A DNA stretch of 64,000 bases from Streptomyces spectabilis (GCF_008704795.1 NZ_CP023690.1:6582501-6646500); one strand, 5' to 3'. Counted from the first letter of the stretch, positions 25,512-34,879 are shown. Translations and numbers: made by a program. The notes: generated from the letters alone by a model not told the origin.

Positions 25512-26774
25512 CTACTTCAGGCCGGGGTACAGCGGGTGCTTCGCGGCCAGAGCGGACACCCGGGCCGCGAGGGCCGCGGCGTCGAAGTCCGGCTTGAGGG
25601 TCTCGGCGATCACGTCCGCGACCTCGCGGAAGTCCTCGGCCCCGAAACCGCGGGTGGCCAGGGCGGGCGTGCCGATGCGCAGGCCGGAGGTGACCATCGG
25701 CGGGCGCGGGTCGTTCGGGACCGCGTTGCGGTTGACCGTGATGCCGACCTCGTGCAGGCGGTCCTCGGCCTGCTGGCCGTCGAGCTCGGAGTTCCGCAGG
25801 TCGACCAGGACCAGGTGCACGTCCGTGCCGCCGGAGAGGACCGAGACGCCGTGCTCGGTCACGTCCGCCTGGACCAGGCGCTCGGCCAGGATGCGGGCGC
25901 CGTCCAGAGTGCGCTGCTGACGCTCCTTGAACTCGTCCGAGGCCGCGACCTTGAAGGAGACGGCCTTGGCCGCGATCACGTGCTCCAGGGGGCCGCCCTG
26001 GAAGCCCGGGAAGACCGCGGAGTTCAGCTTCTTCGCGAATTCCTTGGAGCGGGCCAGGATGATGCCGCCGCGCGGGCCGCCGAGCGTCTTGTGCGTGGTG
26101 GAGGTCACCACGTCCGCGAACGGCACCGGGTTCGGGTGCAGGCCCGCGGCGACGAGACCGGCGAAGTGCGCCATGTCGACCCACAGGTACGCGCCGACCT
26201 CGTCGGCGATCCGGCGGAACTCGGCGAAGTCGAGCCGGCGCGGGTAGGCGGACCAGCCCGCGATGATCACCTTCGGGTTGTTCTCCTTGGCCAGGCGCTC
26301 GACCTCGGCCATGTCGACCAGACCGGCCTCGTCGACGTGGTACGCGACCACGTTGAACTGCTTGCCGGAGAAGTTCAGGCGCATGCCGTGGGTGAGGTGG
26401 CCGCCGTGCGCCAGGTCCAGGCCGAGGATCGTGTCGCCGGGCTTGGCGATCGCGAAGAGGGCGGCCTGGTTGGCGGAGGCGCCGGAGTGCGGCTGGACGT
26501 TCGCGTACTCGGCGCCGAACAGGTCCTTGACCCGGTCGATCGCGATCTGCTCGGTGACGTCGACGTGCTCGCAGCCGCCGTAGTAGCGGCGGCCCGGGTA
26601 GCCCTCGGCGTACTTGTTGGTGAGGACCGTGCCCTGGGCCTCCATGACGGCGACCGGAGCGAAGTTCTCCGAGGCGATCATTTCCAGGGTGGACTGCTGG
26701 CGGTTCAGCTCGGCGTCGACGGCCGCGGCGACGTCCGGGTCGAGCTCGTGGAGAGGGGTGTTCAGAAGCGACAT
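25512..26774 (-). CDS. glyA: Serine hydroxymethyltransferase
   Basis: PLP enzyme interconverting glycine plus 5,10-methylene-tetrahydrofolate with serine. At 420 residues it is full length. The PLP lysine lies in [12 protein letters not shown], and the conserved [18 protein letters not shown] is near the start. Located in the glycine-cleavage operon, it likely works here in the serine-forming direction, using the one-carbon unit released by GcvT. Start ATG 26774, 25 bp after gcvH. Confidence 0.96.
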   Translation of the reverse strand: MSLLNTPLHELDPDVAAAVDAELNRQQSTLEMIASENFAPVAVMEAQGTVLTNKYAEGYPGRRYYGGCEHVDVTEQIAIDRVKDLFGAEYANVQPHSGASANQAALFAIAKPGDTILGLDLAHGGHLTHGMRLNFSGKQFNVVAYHVDEAGLVDMAEVERLAKENNPKVIIAGWSAYPRRLDFAEFRRIADEVGAYLWVDMAHFAGLVAAGLHPNPVPFADVVTSTTHKTLGGPRGGIILARSKEFAKKLNSAVFPGFQGGPLEHVIAAKAVSFKVAASDEFKERQQRTLDGARILAERLVQADVTEHGVSVLSGGTDVHLVLVDLRNSELDGQQAEDRLHEVGITVNRNAVPNDPRPPMVTSGLRIGTPALATRGFGAEDFREVADVIAETLKPDFDAAALAARVSALAAKHPLYPGLK

Positions 26775-26799
26775 CGGAAGATCAGTCCTTACGCCGTGG

Positions 26800-27177
26800 T
26801 CAGCTGCCTGCGAACGCGGTGTACTCGTCGGCGGAGAGCAGGTCGCCCGGCTCCTCGGCGACGCGCACCTTGAACAGCCAGCCGCCCTCGAAGGGGGCCG
26901 AGTTCACCAGGGACGGGTCGTCCACAACGTCCTGGTTGGCCTCGACGACCTCGCCCGAAACCGGCGAGTACAGGTCGCTGACCGACTTCGTCGACTCCAG
27001 CTCGCCGCAGGTCTCACCCGCGGCGACGGTGTCGCCGACCGCCGGGAGCTGGGCGAAGACGACGTCGCCGAGCGCGTTGGCCGCGAACTCGGTGATGCCG
27101 ACCGTCGCCACACCGTCCTCGGTGGCCGACAGCCACTCGTGCTCCTTGCTGTAACGCAGCTGCTGGGGGTTGCTCAT
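26800..27177 (-). CDS. gcvH: Glycine cleavage system H protein
   Basis: 125-residue lipoyl carrier of the glycine cleavage system. The lipoylated lysine is Lys64 in [12 protein letters not shown]; the flanking fold ([20 protein letters not shown]... GDVVFAQLP) is typical. AGGAG precedes the ATG. It shuttles the aminomethyl group from GcvP (not in this window) to GcvT, its upstream neighbour. 155 bp separate it from gcvT. Confidence 0.96.
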   Translation of the reverse strand: MSNPQQLRYSKEHEWLSATEDGVATVGITEFAANALGDVVFAQLPAVGDTVAAGETCGELESTKSVSDLYSPVSGEVVEANQDVVDDPSLVNSAPFEGGWLFKVRVAEEPGDLLSADEYTAFAGS

Positions 27178-27332
27178 GGCGTGAATTCTCCTGTACGCGG
27201 GCGTGTGCTGATGAACGCGGGGATGTGCAGTCTTACGGAGTGAGACGGGACGGGCGGGACGCCGGGGGACGGACCGGACCCGGCGCGTCCGTGCGATCGG
27301 TCCCTGTGATCAGTTCCGGCGCGGGGCGCGCG

Positions 27333-28466
27333 TCACTTCTGCCGCTTGTAGAACGGCAGCGCCACGACCTCGTAGGGCTCGTGGGTGCCGCGGATGTCCA
27401 CGCCCACCCCTGCCGTGCCGGGCTCGGCGTGGCCCGGGTCGACGTACGCCATCGCGATCGGCTTGCCGAGCGTCGGCGACGGGGCGCCGGAGGTGACCTG
27501 GCCGATGACCTGGCCGTCCGCCACGACGTCCATGCCCGCGCGCGGGACCCGGCGGCCCTCGGCGATCAGACCGACGAGCTTGCGCGGCGGCGCGGTCGCG
27601 GCGCGCTCGGCGGCGGCCTTGAGGGCGTCGTGGCCCACGAAGTCGTCGGCGTGCGTCGTCTTGTCGAACTTCACGACCCGGCCGAGGCCCGCGTCGAAGG
27701 GGGTGAGGGACGTCGTCAGCTCGTTGCCGTACAGCGGCATGCCCGCCTCCAGGCGGAGCGTGTCGCGGCAGGACAGGCCGCATGGCGTGAGCCCGACGGG
27801 GGTACCCGCGTCCGTGAGCGCCTGCCACAGCTTCTCGGCGTACTCGGGGCGCACGAACAGCTCGAAGCCGTCCTCGCCGGTGTAGCCCGTGCGGGCGATC
27901 AGGGCGGGCACGCCCGCCACGGTGCCCGGCAGGCCCGCGTAGTACTTCAGGCCGTCCAGGTCGGCGTCCGTGAGGGACTTCAGGATGCCGGGGGACTCCG
28001 GGCCCTGCACGGCGATCAGGGCGTAGGCGTCGCGGTCGTCGCGGACCTCGGCGTCGAAGCCCGGGGCGCGCTCGGTGAGGGCGTCCAGGACGGTCTGGGC
28101 GTTGGAGGCGTTGGCCACGACCATGTACTCGGTCTCGGCCAGGCGATAGACGATCAGGTCGTCCAGGATGCCGCCGTCCTGCTGACAGATCATGGTGTAG
28201 CGGGCGCGGCCCACGGAGACGGAGCCGATGTTGCCCACGAGCGCGAAGTTCAGCAGGTCCACGGCCTGGGTGCCGCGCACGGTGATCTCGCCCATGTGGG
28301 AGAGGTCGAAGAGGCCGGCCTTGGTGCGCACGGCGTTGTGCTCGTCGCGCTCGCTGCCGTACCGCAGCGGCATGTCCCAGCCCGCGAAGTCGGTCATGGT
28401 GGCGCCCAGCGACCGGTGCAGGGCGTCGAGGGCGGTCTGACGTGGGGCGCGTGCGGTCTGACTCAT
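27333..28466 (-). CDS. gcvT: Aminomethyltransferase (glycine cleavage T protein)
   Basis: 377-residue T protein, transferring the methylene group from the H protein to tetrahydrofolate with release of ammonia. It has the folate-binding N-terminal domain (MTDFAGWDMPLRYGSERDEHNAVR, FDLSHMGEI) and the C-terminal barrel (PRAGMDVV... VDIRGTHEPYEVVALPFYKR). ATG 28466 is chosen since it matches the usual start (MSQTARAPRQTALD); an upstream open frame is riboswitch sequence. It is the first gene downstream of the glycine riboswitch. Confidence 0.96.
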   Translation of the reverse strand: MSQTARAPRQTALDALHRSLGATMTDFAGWDMPLRYGSERDEHNAVRTKAGLFDLSHMGEITVRGTQAVDLLNFALVGNIGSVSVGRARYTMICQQDGGILDDLIVYRLAETEYMVVANASNAQTVLDALTERAPGFDAEVRDDRDAYALIAVQGPESPGILKSLTDADLDGLKYYAGLPGTVAGVPALIARTGYTGEDGFELFVRPEYAEKLWQALTDAGTPVGLTPCGLSCRDTLRLEAGMPLYGNELTTSLTPFDAGLGRVVKFDKTTHADDFVGHDALKAAAERAATAPPRKLVGLIAEGRRVPRAGMDVVADGQVIGQVTSGAPSPTLGKPIAMAYVDPGHAEPGTAGVGVDIRGTHEPYEVVALPFYKRQK

Positions 28467-28503
28467 CAGTACTGGCTCCAGGGCATGACGGGCGAGGTCG
28501 GTC

Positions 28504-28739
28504 CTCCCCATCTGTCATAAACCTGAGAGGTTCACCATGCCCCGCGCGTATAACGGAGCATGACTTGCACCTTGGGTGGAGCCGTCCCGCCGGCCGACCT
28601 GGTCGCGCTCGTCGGGGGAGTGGCTCGCTTTTCAGATGTGCCTCGCCCGCGCGGTACGGGGCCTGAGAGATTCAAGGGAGGAACTTGCTCCTTCGGCGCC
28701 CCGCGACGCTCACGCGTCACCGGGGACTCTCCCGCGCGG
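28504..28739 (-). promoter_or_regulatory. Tandem glycine riboswitch upstream of gcvT
   Basis: Read on the minus strand, two adjacent glycine aptamers are visible. Aptamer 1 (28739 to about 28631) has CGGGAGAGTCCC, GCCGAAGGAGCAA, the TCTCTCAGGC core and a GAGGCACATCTGAAAAGC linker. Aptamer 2 (about 28620 to 28504) has CACCCAAGGTGCAAG, CCTCTCAGG and ATGACAGATGGGGAG. These are the conserved pieces of the gcvT riboswitch class. It ends 38 bases before the gcvT ATG. By analogy with S. griseus, where glycine riboswitches activate gcv genes, it should turn the operon on when glycine is abundant. Confidence 0.95.
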
Positions 28740-28878
28740 ATTCAAGCGGCCGGTATGGAGTTGGCGCGCACATCATTGCACGCGCCCCCGCTTCACAACA
28801 GCCGCAACCAGGGAGTCCCCCGGTGTCGTCTTCGTAGGGCATTACCGTCTCTTTACACTCGACGGAGAAGTACTGGGG
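28740..28878. promoter_or_regulatory. Divergent promoter region, gcv operon and P-loop ATPase gene
   Basis: These 139 bp, less GC-rich than average, lie between the 5' end of the riboswitch (minus) and the ATPase start (plus). Promoters for both are expected. No clear operator was found. Confidence 0.4.
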
Positions 28879-29643
28879 ATGAGTGACGTGACGAGCATGG
28901 GGAGGCCGATCACGGTGCGCAGGAGCAGTGCTTACGCGACGACCACGGGTGTCTCGCTGCCCAAGGCGGGAGCCGTGCTGCCCGGTGCGGGCGTCGCGCT
29001 GCCCCCGCAGCCGGGCGCCCCCGCGGGCCCGGCGCGCGAGGCCGCCACCGGTTCCCCGCGGGCCGTGGTGCGCGACCTCAGGGGCCGCGCCGGGCGCGGC
29101 CCGCGCCGTCTGGTGTTCTCCGCCGGTGACGTCGTCGTGGTCTCCGGGCTCCCCGGCAGCGGCAAGTCCACGCTCATGCGGCGCGCCGTGGCGGGCCCGC
29201 GGGTGGACTCCCAGGACACCCGCGACCGCTGGGCGGCCCGCGTGCCGCGCCGGATCCCGTACGCGCTCTACCGCCCCCTGGTCCGCGTCGCGCACTACGC
29301 GCACCTGCTCCGGACGCTGCGCGCCGGCACCGGCGTCGTCGTCCACGACTGCGGTACGCAGCCCTGGGTGCGCCGCTGGCTCGCCCGCGCGGCCGCCCGG
29401 CGCGGCGCCACGCTGCACCTGCTCCTCCTCGACGTGCCCGCGCCGGTCGCCCTCGACGGCCAGCGCGCCCGGGGTCGCGGCGTCTCGCGGTACGCCTTCG
29501 CCCGGCACCGCAGGACGGTCGGCCGCCTGGTCCGGGCCGCCGAGAGCGGAGAGCTGCCGCGCGGCTGCGGCTCGGCGGTGCTGCTCGACCGCCGGGCGGC
29601 GGGGGAGCTGCGCGACCTCGGCTTCGAGGGCGAAGGCGGGTAG
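28879..29643 (+). CDS. P-loop ATPase/kinase-like protein (AAA family)
   Basis: 254-residue protein. A disordered N-terminal 80 residues rich in Gly/Pro/Ala precede a nucleotide-kinase-like domain: Walker A SGLPGSGKSTLMRR, then DSQDTRDRWAAR, a Walker-B-like GVVVHDCG, and an arginine-rich lid (DGQRARGRGVSRYAFARHRR). This resembles the zeta-toxin/polynucleotide-kinase-like AAA_33 group; the substrate is unknown. GGAG lies 11 bases before the ATG. It is divergent from the glycine operon and followed 71 bp later by an SseB-family gene. Confidence 0.85.
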   Translation: MSDVTSMGRPITVRRSSAYATTTGVSLPKAGAVLPGAGVALPPQPGAPAGPAREAATGSPRAVVRDLRGRAGRGPRRLVFSAGDVVVVSGLPGSGKSTLMRRAVAGPRVDSQDTRDRWAARVPRRIPYALYRPLVRVAHYAHLLRTLRAGTGVVVHDCGTQPWVRRWLARAAARRGATLHLLLLDVPAPVALDGQRARGRGVSRYAFARHRRTVGRLVRAAESGELPRGCGSAVLLDRRAAGELRDLGFEGEGG

Positions 29644-29714
29644 GCCGCGGCCCGCGCGGCGGACGGCGTTAGGGTCGGGCCGCAGAACAGCACGGAGAGC
29701 AGGGGTCGAGACAG

Positions 29715-30500
29715 ATGGCATTTCCGGGGGACGTACCGGCACAGGCGCACGCCCATCCGCACGGCGGCTGGCCCGCGAACGAACTGGAGCAGGTGCTCGC
29801 CGCCTCGCTCGGCGCCCCGCCGTCCGAGGCGACGGGCGCCCGCATGGTCGAGGTGCTCGGCCGCAGCGCGCTGTGGATCCCGCTGCCGAACGGGGGCGGC
29901 CCCGAGAGCGGCACGCTCGACCTGCCGACGCTGGAGCTGGACGGACAGGCGTACGTGCCCGTCTTCACCTCCGAGCAGGAGTTCCGGCAGGCCACCGAGG
30001 GGCGGATGAGCTGCGCGGTGGCGCCCGCGGTGGAGTTCGCGCGCGGCCTGGCGCCCGAGCTCGGCATCGCGCTCAACCCGGAGGGCACGGTGGCGGTGCC
30101 GCTGCCGCCCGCCGCGGTGGCCGCGCTGTGCCAGGTGGGGCGGACGGAGCTGGACGGGCCCACGAGCGGCGGCCGGGTGCGGCTCTTCGAGCCGGACTGG
30201 CAGGACGACCCGGTGGACTTCCTGTCCGCCGCGGCCCGGGAGTTCGAGGCGACCGGCGCGGTGCTCAGCGCGCGGCGCTGTCTCGCCACCGTCGAGGACG
30301 AGGCACCCACCCTCTTCATCGGCGTCGAGCTGTCCTCCTGGGAGGGGGACGCCAGGGAACTGCCCCTACAGGCCCTGGGCCGCGCCCTCGGCCGGACCCC
30401 GGCCCCCTGGCCGGTCAACCTGGTCCTCCTGGACGCGACCCAGGACCCGGTGGCCGACTGGATGCGAGCAAGGCTCCGCCCCTTCTTCACCGCGGTCTAG
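29715..30500 (+). CDS. SseB-family (enhanced serine sensitivity) protein
   Basis: 261-residue soluble protein. The N-terminal SseB domain (ANELEQVLAASL... RSALWIPLPNGGG... AYVPVFTSEQEFRQATEG... VEFARGLAPELGIALNPEG) and a C-terminal SseB_C-like domain (APTLFIGVELSSWEGDARELPLQALGRAL) are both visible. In E. coli overexpression of sseB changes serine sensitivity; the molecular role is unknown. Its position next to the glycine/serine operon is suggestive. A paralogue follows. Confidence 0.85.
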   Translation: MAFPGDVPAQAHAHPHGGWPANELEQVLAASLGAPPSEATGARMVEVLGRSALWIPLPNGGGPESGTLDLPTLELDGQAYVPVFTSEQEFRQATEGRMSCAVAPAVEFARGLAPELGIALNPEGTVAVPLPPAAVAALCQVGRTELDGPTSGGRVRLFEPDWQDDPVDFLSAAAREFEATGAVLSARRCLATVEDEAPTLFIGVELSSWEGDARELPLQALGRALGRTPAPWPVNLVLLDATQDPVADWMRARLRPFFTAV

Positions 30501-30504
30501 GGGA

Positions 30505-30548
30505 GCGCCCCGAAGGGGCGCGGGGAACTGCGCGCCCAGCCACGACGA
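30505..30548. repeat. Dispersed hairpin repeat (type-2), also terminator candidate
   Basis: GCGCCCC-GAA-GGGGCGC (30505-30521) forms a perfect 7-bp hairpin right after the first SseB gene and continues into GGGGAACTGCGCGCCCAGCC. From memory this combination recurs in intergenic regions of many Streptomyces genomes. It can work as a terminator. Confidence 0.6.
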
Positions 30549-30681
30549 GGCCGCGGACGCAGGACGGCACAGCACGGCAGACCTGTTCAAGCGCTAAGTC
30601 GCTACGTCCCGCTTAAGCTGTTCCCGGTGACGCGGTCGGCGCAACGACCGCGCAGGGCACGTCGCGAAGGGGCGGTTACGG

Positions 30682-31458
30682 GTGAGCGCGTCGGGCACCG
30701 CTGCGGCCGGACAGGTCGAGCACATGCTGCGCCAGGTGGCGCCGGGGCGCTATGACGCGTACGAGGCGCTCCTGCACGCCCTCGCCGACGGCAAGGTGTG
30801 GATGCTGCTCTGGCACGGCCAGGCCGGATCCCCCGACGCCCAGTACGGGAACATGGAGGTGGAGGGGTACGGCTACGCACCGTGCGTGACCTCCGCCCAG
30901 GAGCTCTCCGTGAGCGGCTGGAACCGCGGCTACGAGGTGGTGGGCGGCCTCGACGTGGCCCGCTCGCTGTACCCGGACCACTACGGACTGTGGCTCAACC
31001 CGCACGCCCCGGGCGGCGGCGTCGGCGTCCCCTGGCTCGATCTGCGGCGCATCGCCGACGGCCTCTCCGCACAGCCGGCGGGCCCGCTGCGGATGACCGA
31101 TCCGACCATCGAACTCCCGCAGTTCTATGCGCTGTTGACCCAGAACGCACACCGCACCGCGGCCGTCCGCGCGCTGCGCCGCGCCTGGGTCCAGCCGGTG
31201 CTCGGCGCCCCCTATCTGGCCATCGGTCTGGATGTGTACGACACCTCGCCCGGGTCCGTCGACGCGGTGCGCGCGATGATGCGGCAGTCCATCGGCGCCG
31301 TCCCCGAGGGGCTGCCCGTGTCGACCGTCGCGATGGCCGATCCGCACGACCCGGTCGCGCTGTGGCTGCGTGCCAACGCCCGGCCGTTCTACGACCGCGA
31401 CGCGCAGGCGTCCCCGGCCCCCGCCGCGGGCGGATACGGCTATCCCGCCCAATACTGA
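30682..31458 (+). CDS. SseB-family (enhanced serine sensitivity) protein, second copy
   Basis: 258-residue paralogue of the preceding gene. The N-terminal SseB domain is recognisable (YEALLHALADGKVWMLLWHG... GYAPCVTSAQELSVSG... DVARSLYPDHYGLWLNPHAPGGGVGVPWLDLRRIA), followed by the SseB_C part (APYLAIGLDVYDTSPGSVDAVRAMM... DPVALWLRANARPFYDRD). The last line of domain C matches that of the first copy (DPVADWMRARLRPFF). GTG start. Function unknown. Confidence 0.85.
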   Translation: MSASGTAAAGQVEHMLRQVAPGRYDAYEALLHALADGKVWMLLWHGQAGSPDAQYGNMEVEGYGYAPCVTSAQELSVSGWNRGYEVVGGLDVARSLYPDHYGLWLNPHAPGGGVGVPWLDLRRIADGLSAQPAGPLRMTDPTIELPQFYALLTQNAHRTAAVRALRRAWVQPVLGAPYLAIGLDVYDTSPGSVDAVRAMMRQSIGAVPEGLPVSTVAMADPHDPVALWLRANARPFYDRDAQASPAPAAGGYGYPAQY

Positions 31459-31849
31459 GACATCTCTGACGAAAGCGGTGGCAATCCCACCGCGTGCCTC
31501 TCGTCATGATCGAGGCGGTGGCTGGATTCCGCTTCGAGGCGATGGCCTGATCAGCGTCGACATGCGCGATGTCCCCTTCTGGGGCAGGAGTGGGCGTATG
31601 GACGCGAGTGGTGGCTGTGCCCCCAACTGCCCCGTGTTCGACCGTCGTTCAGTGACGTCCGGATAACGGAACACCTCGATCAGCATCACGGTTGCGCATC
31701 CATTCCCCGACAAGTCTGGTAACAGATCACGACCCCGTTGAAGACTCCCGCTCCAAGGGGCCTTCGCCCCTGTGTACGACGGACTGATCACGTCGCTACA
31801 GCGGCAAGTGCGGGCCGGTCACCGCCGGTTGAGAGGGGTCCCTGCCACG
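31459..31849. promoter_or_regulatory. Intergenic region upstream of the oligopeptide transporter
   Basis: 391 bp without a credible gene. It contains the terminator at 31475-31493, then relatively AT-rich sequence (31640-31740) likely to hold the transporter promoter, and a small hairpin AGGGGC-CTTC-GCCCCT at 31756-31771 in the presumed leader. No operator can be named. Confidence 0.45.
31475..31493 (+). terminator. Hairpin terminator after the second SseB gene
   Basis: GCGGTGG (31475-31481), five-base loop, CCACCGC (31487-31493), 17 bp after the stop codon. Confidence 0.65.
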
Positions 31850-32854
31850 ATGACGGCGCCATTGCATGACACACCTGCGGACGCGAAACCCACGGAGGAA
31901 GTCGCCCCCGCAGCTGGTGCAGGGGGGAAGAAGGTCGAGGGGCGCTCCCTCACGCAGATCGCCTGGAACCGCCTGAAGCGCGACAAGGTCGCCCTCGCGG
32001 GCGGCATCACGGTGGTCCTCCTGGTCCTCATCGCGGTGTTCGCACCCCTGATCGTCAGCGTGCTCGGACACCCGCCGAACGACTTCCACCAGGAGAAGCT
32101 GGACCCGCTGACCAACCTGCCCACGGGCTCGTTCGGCGGCGTGAGCAGCGACTACCTCTTCGGAGTCGAGCCCAACAAGGGCCGCGACGTGTTCAGCCGG
32201 ATCGTCTACGGAGCACGCATCTCGCTGCTCGTGGCCTTCCTCGCGGCCATCGTCGCCGTCGTGCTCGGCACCCTCTTCGGGATCATCGCCGGCTACTTCG
32301 GCGGCTGGGTCGACGCCCTGATCAGCCGCGTGATGGACGTGCTGCTCTCCTTCCCGCAGCTGCTCTTCATCATCTCCCTGGTCTCGGTCCTTCCCGACGA
32401 CTTCCTGGGGCTCGAAGGGACGAGCGTGCGCGTCGCGATCCTCGTCCTGGTCATCGGCTTCTTCGGCTGGCCGTACATCGGGCGCATCGTGCGCGGTCAG
32501 ACGCTCTCGCTCAGGGAGCGCGAGTACGTGGAGGCCGCCAAGAGCCTCGGCGGCGGGCGGCGCCACATCCTGTTCCGCGAACTCCTGCCGAACCTCGTGG
32601 CGCCCATCACCGTCTACGCGACGCTGATGATCCCCACGAACATCCTCACGGAGGCCGCCCTCAGCTTCCTGGGCGCGGGTGTCAAGCCGCCGACCGCCTC
32701 CTGGGGCGGCATGCTGCGGGACGCCCTCGAAACGTACGAGCACGACCCGATGTTCATGGTCTTCCCGGGTGTGACGATCTTCATCACGGTGCTCGCCTTC
32801 AACCTCTTCGGGGACGGTCTGCGCGACGCGCTCGACCCCAAGGGAACCCGTTAG
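31850..32854 (+). CDS. Oligopeptide/dipeptide ABC transporter permease (DppC/OppC type)
   Basis: 334-residue permease. After a hydrophilic N-terminal tail come the first membrane segment (residues about 47-70) and a large external loop, then the BPD_transp_1 region with five more segments and the EAA loop EYVEAAKSLGGGRRHILFRELLPN that contacts the ATPases. ATG 31850 follows GAGAGGGG at some distance. First gene of a five-gene importer (permease C, binding protein, permease B, two ATPases). Confidence 0.93.
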   Translation: MTAPLHDTPADAKPTEEVAPAAGAGGKKVEGRSLTQIAWNRLKRDKVALAGGITVVLLVLIAVFAPLIVSVLGHPPNDFHQEKLDPLTNLPTGSFGGVSSDYLFGVEPNKGRDVFSRIVYGARISLLVAFLAAIVAVVLGTLFGIIAGYFGGWVDALISRVMDVLLSFPQLLFIISLVSVLPDDFLGLEGTSVRVAILVLVIGFFGWPYIGRIVRGQTLSLREREYVEAAKSLGGGRRHILFRELLPNLVAPITVYATLMIPTNILTEAALSFLGAGVKPPTASWGGMLRDALETYEHDPMFMVFPGVTIFITVLAFNLFGDGLRDALDPKGTR

Positions 32855-32956
32855 CAGTCCCGATCGACTTGCCCCTGCCGCTGGTCAGGTGGCTCTTTCC
32901 ATGGTTCTTCGGCAGCGATAAGCCAGGGAACCGCGAATCTGGAAGGTTGCGAGAAA

Positions 32957-34729
32957 ATGCCCACACTTCCCCCGAAAAGGCGGCTCGCCGCGGGCGCGGC
33001 CCTCGTCGTCGCGGCCCTGGTGACCACCACGGCCTGCGGCGGTGGCGACGGTGACGGCGACGGCGACGGGAAGGGCGCCGGCTACAACGCCGCCCTGAAC
33101 AAGGTCGCCAAGGCCTCCAAGAAGACCGGCGGCACCCTGCGCATGGTCGGCAAGCAGGACCTCGACTCGGCCGACCCGCAGCGTGCGTACTACGGCATGT
33201 CCTGGGACTTCATGCGCTTCTACACCCGCCAGCTGGTGTCGTACGACACCAAGCCGGGCAAGGCGGGCACGAAGCTGGTGCCGGACCTCGCCAAGGCCAC
33301 CGCGAAGATCTCGGCCGACGGCAAGACGTACACGTACGAGCTGCGTGACGGCCTCACCTGGGAGGACGGCTCGCCGCTGACCTCCAAGGACATCAAGTAC
33401 GGGATCGAGCGCATCTGGGCCAAGGACACCATCACCGGCGGCCCCGGCTATCTGCGCCAGGCCCTCGACCCCAAGGGCGAGTACCCCGGTCCGTACAAGG
33501 ACAAGTCGAAGGACAAGCTCGGTCTGAAGGCGATCGAGACGCCGGACGACAAGACCATCATCTTCAAGCTGCCCAAGCGCAACGGTGACTTCGAGCAGTT
33601 CCTCGCGATGCCCTCCGGCTCCCCGGTGAAGGCGGCGAAGGACACCAAGGCGAAGTACACCTCGCGGCCGTTCTCCTCGGGCCCGTACAAGTTCGACACG
33701 TACAAGCCCGGCAAGAAGATCGTGCTCGTGCGCAACGACAAGTGGAAGAAGTCCTCGGACCCGATCCGCCCGGCGCTCCCGGACAAGATCGACGTCACCA
33801 TCTCCGCCAACCTGGAGGAGAACGACAAGCGCCTGATGGCCGGCGACTACGACGTCGACCTCAACGGCACCGGCATGACCCAGTCCGGCCGCGTCACCGC
33901 CGTCCAGAAGCACCGCGACAGCGTCGACAACATGCACACGTCCTTCGTGCGCTACGTCGCCCTGATCCACACGGCGAAGCCGTTCGACAACGTCCACTGC
34001 CGCAAGGCCGTCTTCTACGCCACGGACTTCGCGAGCCTCCAGCAGACCCGCGGCGGCAAGCTCGCCGCCGGTGACATCGCCAACAGCACCTTCCCCAAGG
34101 CGATCCCGGGCTACAGCGACTACGACCCCTACGGCGTCCTGGCGCGCAAGGGCAAGCCGGACCTGGCCAAGGCCAAGGACGAGCTGAAGCAGTGCGACAA
34201 GCCGAACGGCTTCAGCGCCAAGCTCACCGCCCGCAACAACAACCCGGGTGAGGTCGACACCGCCGAGGCGCTGCAGGCCCAGCTGAAGAAGGCGAACATC
34301 AACATCGAGGTCGAGTCCCTCGACGGCGCCGACTCCGCCAGCATCACCGGTTCGCCCTCCGTGGTGAAGAAGCGCGGCTACAGCATGCAGATGTCCGGCT
34401 GGGGCCCCGACTTCCCGTCCGGCCAGGGCTACGCGCAGCCGCTGTTCGACTCCCGCTTCCTGGTCGAGAACGGCAACTACAACGAGTCCCAGATCAAGGA
34501 CAAGAAGATCGACGGGCTCTTCGACAAGGCGATCGCCGAGACCGACCCGGTCAAGGCCGGTGAGATCTACAAGCAGCTCGACAAGCGCATCCTCGACGAC
34601 GCCGACTGGATGCCGTTCCTGTACGAGAAGAACATCACCTGGCGCGGACCGCGGCTGACCAACGCCTACATGTCCGACGCCTACAACGGCCGGTACGACT
34701 ACGTCTCGCTCGGCGTCAGCAGCAAGTAA
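32957..34729 (+). CDS. Oligopeptide-binding lipoprotein (SBP family 5)
   Basis: 590-residue extracytoplasmic binding protein. It has a signal peptide with lipobox VTTTAC, an Asp/Gly-rich linker (GGGDGDGDGDGDG), then the SBP_bac_5 domain (GGTLRMVGKQDLDSADPQRAYYG, GLTWEDGSPLTSKDIKYGIERIWA). It should capture peptides and deliver them to the two permeases encoded on either side. Two hairpins follow its stop, which could make this mRNA segment more stable and abundant than the downstream genes. Confidence 0.94.
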   Translation: MPTLPPKRRLAAGAALVVAALVTTTACGGGDGDGDGDGKGAGYNAALNKVAKASKKTGGTLRMVGKQDLDSADPQRAYYGMSWDFMRFYTRQLVSYDTKPGKAGTKLVPDLAKATAKISADGKTYTYELRDGLTWEDGSPLTSKDIKYGIERIWAKDTITGGPGYLRQALDPKGEYPGPYKDKSKDKLGLKAIETPDDKTIIFKLPKRNGDFEQFLAMPSGSPVKAAKDTKAKYTSRPFSSGPYKFDTYKPGKKIVLVRNDKWKKSSDPIRPALPDKIDVTISANLEENDKRLMAGDYDVDLNGTGMTQSGRVTAVQKHRDSVDNMHTSFVRYVALIHTAKPFDNVHCRKAVFYATDFASLQQTRGGKLAAGDIANSTFPKAIPGYSDYDPYGVLARKGKPDLAKAKDELKQCDKPNGFSAKLTARNNNPGEVDTAEALQAQLKKANINIEVESLDGADSASITGSPSVVKKRGYSMQMSGWGPDFPSGQGYAQPLFDSRFLVENGNYNESQIKDKKIDGLFDKAIAETDPVKAGEIYKQLDKRILDDADWMPFLYEKNITWRGPRLTNAYMSDAYNGRYDYVSLGVSSK

Positions 34730-34738
34730 CGCCGGACC

Positions 34739-34765
34739 GCCACGGCGGGCCTCACCCGCCGTGGC
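34739..34765 (+). terminator. Intra-operon hairpin after the peptide-binding protein gene
   Basis: GCCACGGCGGG (34739-34749), loop CCTCA, CCCGCCGTGGC (34755-34765): a perfect 11-bp stem starting nine bases after the stop. It is probably a partial terminator or RNA-stabilising element rather than an operon end. Confidence 0.75.
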
Positions 34766-34833
34766 ACCCGTAGTCGATTGACCGTCATACCGCCGCCGAT
34801 ATCCGCCAGTCCGAAGGGCAGGTGATGGCCCCG

Positions 34834-34879
34834 GGCGGTGGCCCCGCACCCCTCACGAGGGGGCCGCGGGGCCACCGCC
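34834..34879 (+). promoter_or_regulatory. Long hairpin just before the DppB-type permease start
   Basis: GGCGGTGGCCCCGC (34834-34847) pairs perfectly with GCGGGGCCACCGCC (34866-34879), and the loop contains a further CCCCT/AGGGG pairing. It ends 12 bases before the GTG start, so it could limit translation of the permease. Confidence 0.6.
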
